A stretch of 7,678 nucleotides of DNA from Thermoplasmata archaeon (GTDB lineage: Archaea > Thermoplasmatota > Thermoplasmata > UBA184): positions 1 to 7,678 of the forward strand of contig JAKAVH010000180.1 in the NCBI GenBank assembly GCA_021827545.1, in the 5' to 3' direction. This document shows, in pieces, positions 6,377-7,678 of this stretch (within the stretch, counting starts at the first letter, position 1; every line of letters begins with the position of its first letter). Both the position numbers and the translations under genes were made by a program. The notes under the pieces are model-generated. The model was not told the DNA's origin and did not search any database. It saw nothing but the letters and a program-made list of their open reading frames with translations.

Positions 6377-6397
6377 GGTGCGATATAACTCGCCACC
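6377..6397 (-). promoter_or_regulatory. TATA box with flanking dyad, promoter of the amidohydrolase-desulfurase operon
   Basis: The minus strand TATA element AGTTATATCG is centred about 26 nt before ATG 6360, implying a leaderless message. It is flanked by nearly symmetric arms: on the plus strand GGTG-CGA, then TATAAC, then TCG-C-CACC. A repressor bound to the dyad would occlude the TATA box. The promoter call is good; the operator call is speculative. Confidence 0.65.
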
Positions 6398-6405
6398 TGG
6401 TCGCG

Positions 6406-7182
6406 TCAGCGGGTGGGGCCGCGAGGCTCGCCGGCGTTCCCGGCCAGCGCCGATTCGACCCGTCTCGATGCGCGGAACGAATCCACCTGGGCGACCGGGA
6501 TCGGCTGGGGTCGGGGACGGTGAAACCGGTTGAACCACACCGGGCGGATTCCCGCGGACCGGGCGCCGACCACGTCGCTGAACCAGGAGTCTCCGACCAT
6601 CACCGTCTGCGCGGGCTCGGCGGCGGCACGGTCGAGAGCGATCCGGAAAATCCGCGGGTCCGGTTTCGCCACGCCCACGCCCTCCGAGACGACCATGAAG
6701 TCGACCAGGGGCCGGATCCCGAGGAACGAGAGCTTGGTCTCCTGCTCACCGACCTGGTTGTTGGTGACGATGCCGATCACCGTGCGTCCGTGCAGACGCT
6801 CGAGGAGGCGCTTCGCCCCGGGGATGCCGCGACGCTTCGCCTGATACTGTCGCCGGTAGGCGCGGGACAGTCTCGCCGCCTCGCGGTCGCTGAGGGTCCG
6901 GCCGCATCGGGCCGCGAGCCGCCGGAACCGTTCCGCGCGGACGACGTCCGGGCCGACCGTTCCCGCCAGGATCGCGGGGTGCTCCTCCTCGAGCAGCCGG
7001 GAGTACTCGGTCCACATCGTATCCAGCGTGATCCTTCGGAAGTACGGGTGGGCGGCCCGGACCGCCCGGAGCGCGTCCCGGCACGTCAGCGCATGGTCGA
7101 AGATCGTGTCGTCCATGTCGAACAGGACCGCTTTCGGTAGGGGAGGCCGGGCGGCCGAGCGCGCGGAGGGGTGGGACGACAC
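6406..7182 (-). CDS. HAD-superfamily hydrolase (phosphatase, subfamily I)
   Basis: This 258-residue HAD phosphatase has all four motifs: motif I LFDMDDTIFD (nucleophile Asp22, acid/base Asp24), motif II IVTNNQ (Thr140), motif III Lys173 in VAKPDPRIF, and motif IV MVGDSWFSDV (Asp198, Asp203). An alpha-helical cap at about residues 28-120 between motifs I and II marks subfamily I, with general similarity to nucleotidase/YjjG-like and phosphoglycolate phosphatase-like proteins. The substrate cannot be assigned; a small phosphorylated metabolite is likely. The first 15 residues and the last 30 or so are low-complexity and may be disordered. The start is GTG 7182, about 32 nt after a TATA-like element at 7211-7218, and no Shine-Dalgarno is seen. 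The next gene on this strand has its own promoter, so this is probably a single-gene unit. Confidence 0.88.
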   Translation of the reverse strand: MSSHPSARSAARPPLPKAVLFDMDDTIFDHALTCRDALRAVRAAHPYFRRITLDTMWTEYSRLLEEEHPAILAGTVGPDVVRAERFRRLAARCGRTLSDREAARLSRAYRRQYQAKRRGIPGAKRLLERLHGRTVIGIVTNNQVGEQETKLSFLGIRPLVDFMVVSEGVGVAKPDPRIFRIALDRAAAEPAQTVMVGDSWFSDVVGARSAGIRPVWFNRFHRPRPQPIPVAQVDSFRASRRVESALAGNAGEPRGPTR

Positions 7183-7206
7183 GGCGGACGAGCGACAGGT
7201 CGGCGT

Positions 7207-7221
7207 GCCTCAAAAGTAGGC
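7207..7221 (-). promoter_or_regulatory. TATA-like box of the HAD hydrolase gene, inside a short dyad
   Basis: The minus strand reads TACTTTTG at 7218-7211, centred about 32 nt before GTG 7182, so a leader of only some 6 nt is expected. The element is enclosed by GCCT and AGGC arms. It is the only AT-rich patch near the start, but the consensus match is modest. Confidence 0.45.
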
Positions 7222-7550
7222 TCCCCGGAGAACCCCGGCGGCCCGCCACGGACCCCACACTCGCGTCGGTCCGGAACCACGGGTGGCCCTCGACCTTCCC
7301 TGACGTCGAGCTCGGTCTCGGTGGGAGGTGCACTCCAAGAAGAGCGGTGGGCCCCCCCGGAACGCAGGATGTCCTTCGGGGAAAGGTCGCGACTCGGTGC
7401 GTCGGCGGCCCAGGAGCCCGTTGGCCGGCGATTCCTTGACCTCCTCTCAAGGATCCCCGGTTCGCGAAAGGCCGCGGCCCGACCCGGAGCGCGCCGCCCA
7501 CTCGAAACGGCGCCTCGCGCGCGTCGTCCCCCGTCTTCGGCGGCGGCCAA
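7222..7550. other. Gene-poor intergenic region upstream of dnaK
   Basis: Between the HAD promoter and the dnaK promoter I see no credible protein gene. Open frames on both strands encode only Arg/Pro/Gly/Ala-rich low-complexity products with no motif or promoter-start agreement. I looked for tRNA arms, the conserved SRP and RNase P RNA blocks and C/D boxes and found none. The one distinct element is an inverted repeat at 7433-7453. The region could hold upstream control sites for dnaK or an unrecognised non-coding RNA. Confidence 0.5.
7433..7453. repeat. Inverted repeat upstream of dnaK
   Basis: TCCTTGA and TCAAGGA form perfect 7-base arms separated by 7 bases (CCTCCTC). It lies about 110 bases upstream of the dnaK TATA element. 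It could be a regulator site or an RNA hairpin; it lacks a T-run, so it is not an obvious terminator. Confidence 0.5.
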
Positions 7551-7554
7551 CGGA

Positions 7555-7570
7555 TTAGTTTTTATATGAG
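7555..7570 (+). promoter_or_regulatory. TATA box of dnaK (may also work in the reverse direction)
   Basis: The plus strand reads TTTTTATATG at 7559-7568 in an AT-rich island of about 40 bases, the strongest AT patch in the window. Transcription would start near 7590, leaving a leader of about 50 nt before dnaK. Read on the minus strand the same bases give CATATAAAAACTAA, also an acceptable TATA box. A second weaker element, TTACTTATG, lies at 7578-7586. Confidence 0.7.
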
Positions 7571-7601
7571 TGCTTTCTTACTTATGCAGAGTATGGGCCG
7601 G

Positions 7602-7621
7602 CGCCCCCCTCGAGGCGGGCG
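7602..7621 (+). promoter_or_regulatory. Hairpin in the dnaK leader
   Basis: CGCCC at 7602-7606 pairs with GGGCG at 7617-7621. After a C-C mismatch, CC pairs with GG around a TCGA loop. It lies within the predicted leader, about 18 nt before the ATG. A role in translational control is conceivable but untested, since short hairpins are common at this base composition. Confidence 0.4.
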
Positions 7622-7639
7622 ACGGCAGGACCTCGCACC

Positions 7640-7678
7640 ATGGCGAAGATCATCGGAATCGATCTGGGAACCAGCAAT
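7640..7678 (+). CDS. dnaK: DnaK (Hsp70 chaperone), N-terminal fragment cut by window edge
   Basis: Only the first 13 residues are present, MAKIIGIDLGTSN, the phosphate-binding start of the Hsp70 ATPase domain and near-invariant in DnaK. DnaK is an ATP-driven cytosolic chaperone that works with DnaJ and GrpE. In archaea it is patchily distributed and regarded as acquired from bacteria. No grpE or dnaJ gene is visible upstream here; any partner gene must lie downstream or elsewhere. ATG 7640 is certain from the canonical N-terminus. No strong Shine-Dalgarno is seen (GCAGGA lies about 10 nt upstream). Unlike most other promoter-proximal genes in the window, it has a predicted leader of about 50 nt. 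Confidence 0.92.
   Translation, partial: MAKIIGIDLGTSN

Noticed and set aside
6361..6396. Earlier in-frame start of the amidohydrolase at 6396.
   Set aside because: Those codons overlap the TATA box at 6383-6389; the family homology begins after ATG 6360.
5131..7140. A 669-codon open frame on the plus strand opposite the amidohydrolase and HAD genes.
   Set aside because: It encodes an Arg/Asp/Pro/Gly/Ala-rich product with no motif. It is a by-product of very GC-rich codon use on the minus strand, where complete motif-bearing enzymes are present.
7222..7550. SRP RNA, RNase P RNA or C/D box RNA in the long intergenic region.
   Set aside because: I did not find the conserved blocks of these RNAs on either strand by eye.
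7086..7569. Open frames on both strands in the dnaK upstream region (for example 7086-7550 minus and 7171-7569 plus).
   Set aside because: All are Arg/Pro/Gly/Ala-rich without motifs, overlap one another or the HAD start, and their starts do not agree with the promoters.

Overview
The window looks archaeal, from a very GC-rich genome. The evidence is an archaeal-type HMG-CoA synthase followed by an archaeal thiolase, a PAC2 proteasome-assembly protein, a tRNA-Ala whose T-loop is split by a small intron-like insert, and TATA boxes about 26-28 nt upstream of start codons. The proteins are Arg/Ala-rich but not strongly acidic, which argues against haloarchaea. An uncultured GC-rich lineage of Thermoplasmatota type is a reasonable guess, but the sequence alone does not prove it.

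Layout from left to right. At 1-2366 on the minus strand lies a mevalonate-pathway operon: an HTH regulator (GTG at 2366), then HMG-CoA synthase 18 nt later, then an acetyl-CoA acetyltransferase 2 nt later that runs off the left edge. The thiolase has Gly where the family nucleophile Cys is expected. At 2467-2572 (minus) is tRNA-Ala(GGC), with the G3:U70 identity pair and a 34-nt insert in the T-loop that fits a bulge-helix-bulge intron. At 2767-3945 on the plus strand is a two-gene unit: a small helical protein of unknown function and a PAC2 chaperone ending in Met-Tyr-Arg, a HbYX-type tail.

At 3791-6360 (minus) a leaderless M20 amidohydrolase is coupled by a GTGA overlap to a SufS-like cysteine desulfurase. 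The desulfurase's Arg/Ala/Pro-rich C-terminal tail is read antisense to the last 155 bases of the PAC2 gene. At 6406-7182 (minus) is a HAD phosphatase. About 457 bases without a convincing gene follow, ending in an AT-rich promoter and a leader with a hairpin, and then the first 13 codons of dnaK on the plus strand at the right edge.

How the parts fit: the left operon makes acetoacetyl-CoA and HMG-CoA for isoprenoid membrane lipids. The PAC2 unit and dnaK belong to protein quality control. The amidohydrolase and desulfurase may link release of an N-acylated amino acid to sulfur mobilisation, but that is inference. Several first genes of transcription units appear leaderless, the downstream thiolase and HMG-CoA synthase have clear Shine-Dalgarno sequences, and dnaK stands out with a predicted leader of about 50 nt.
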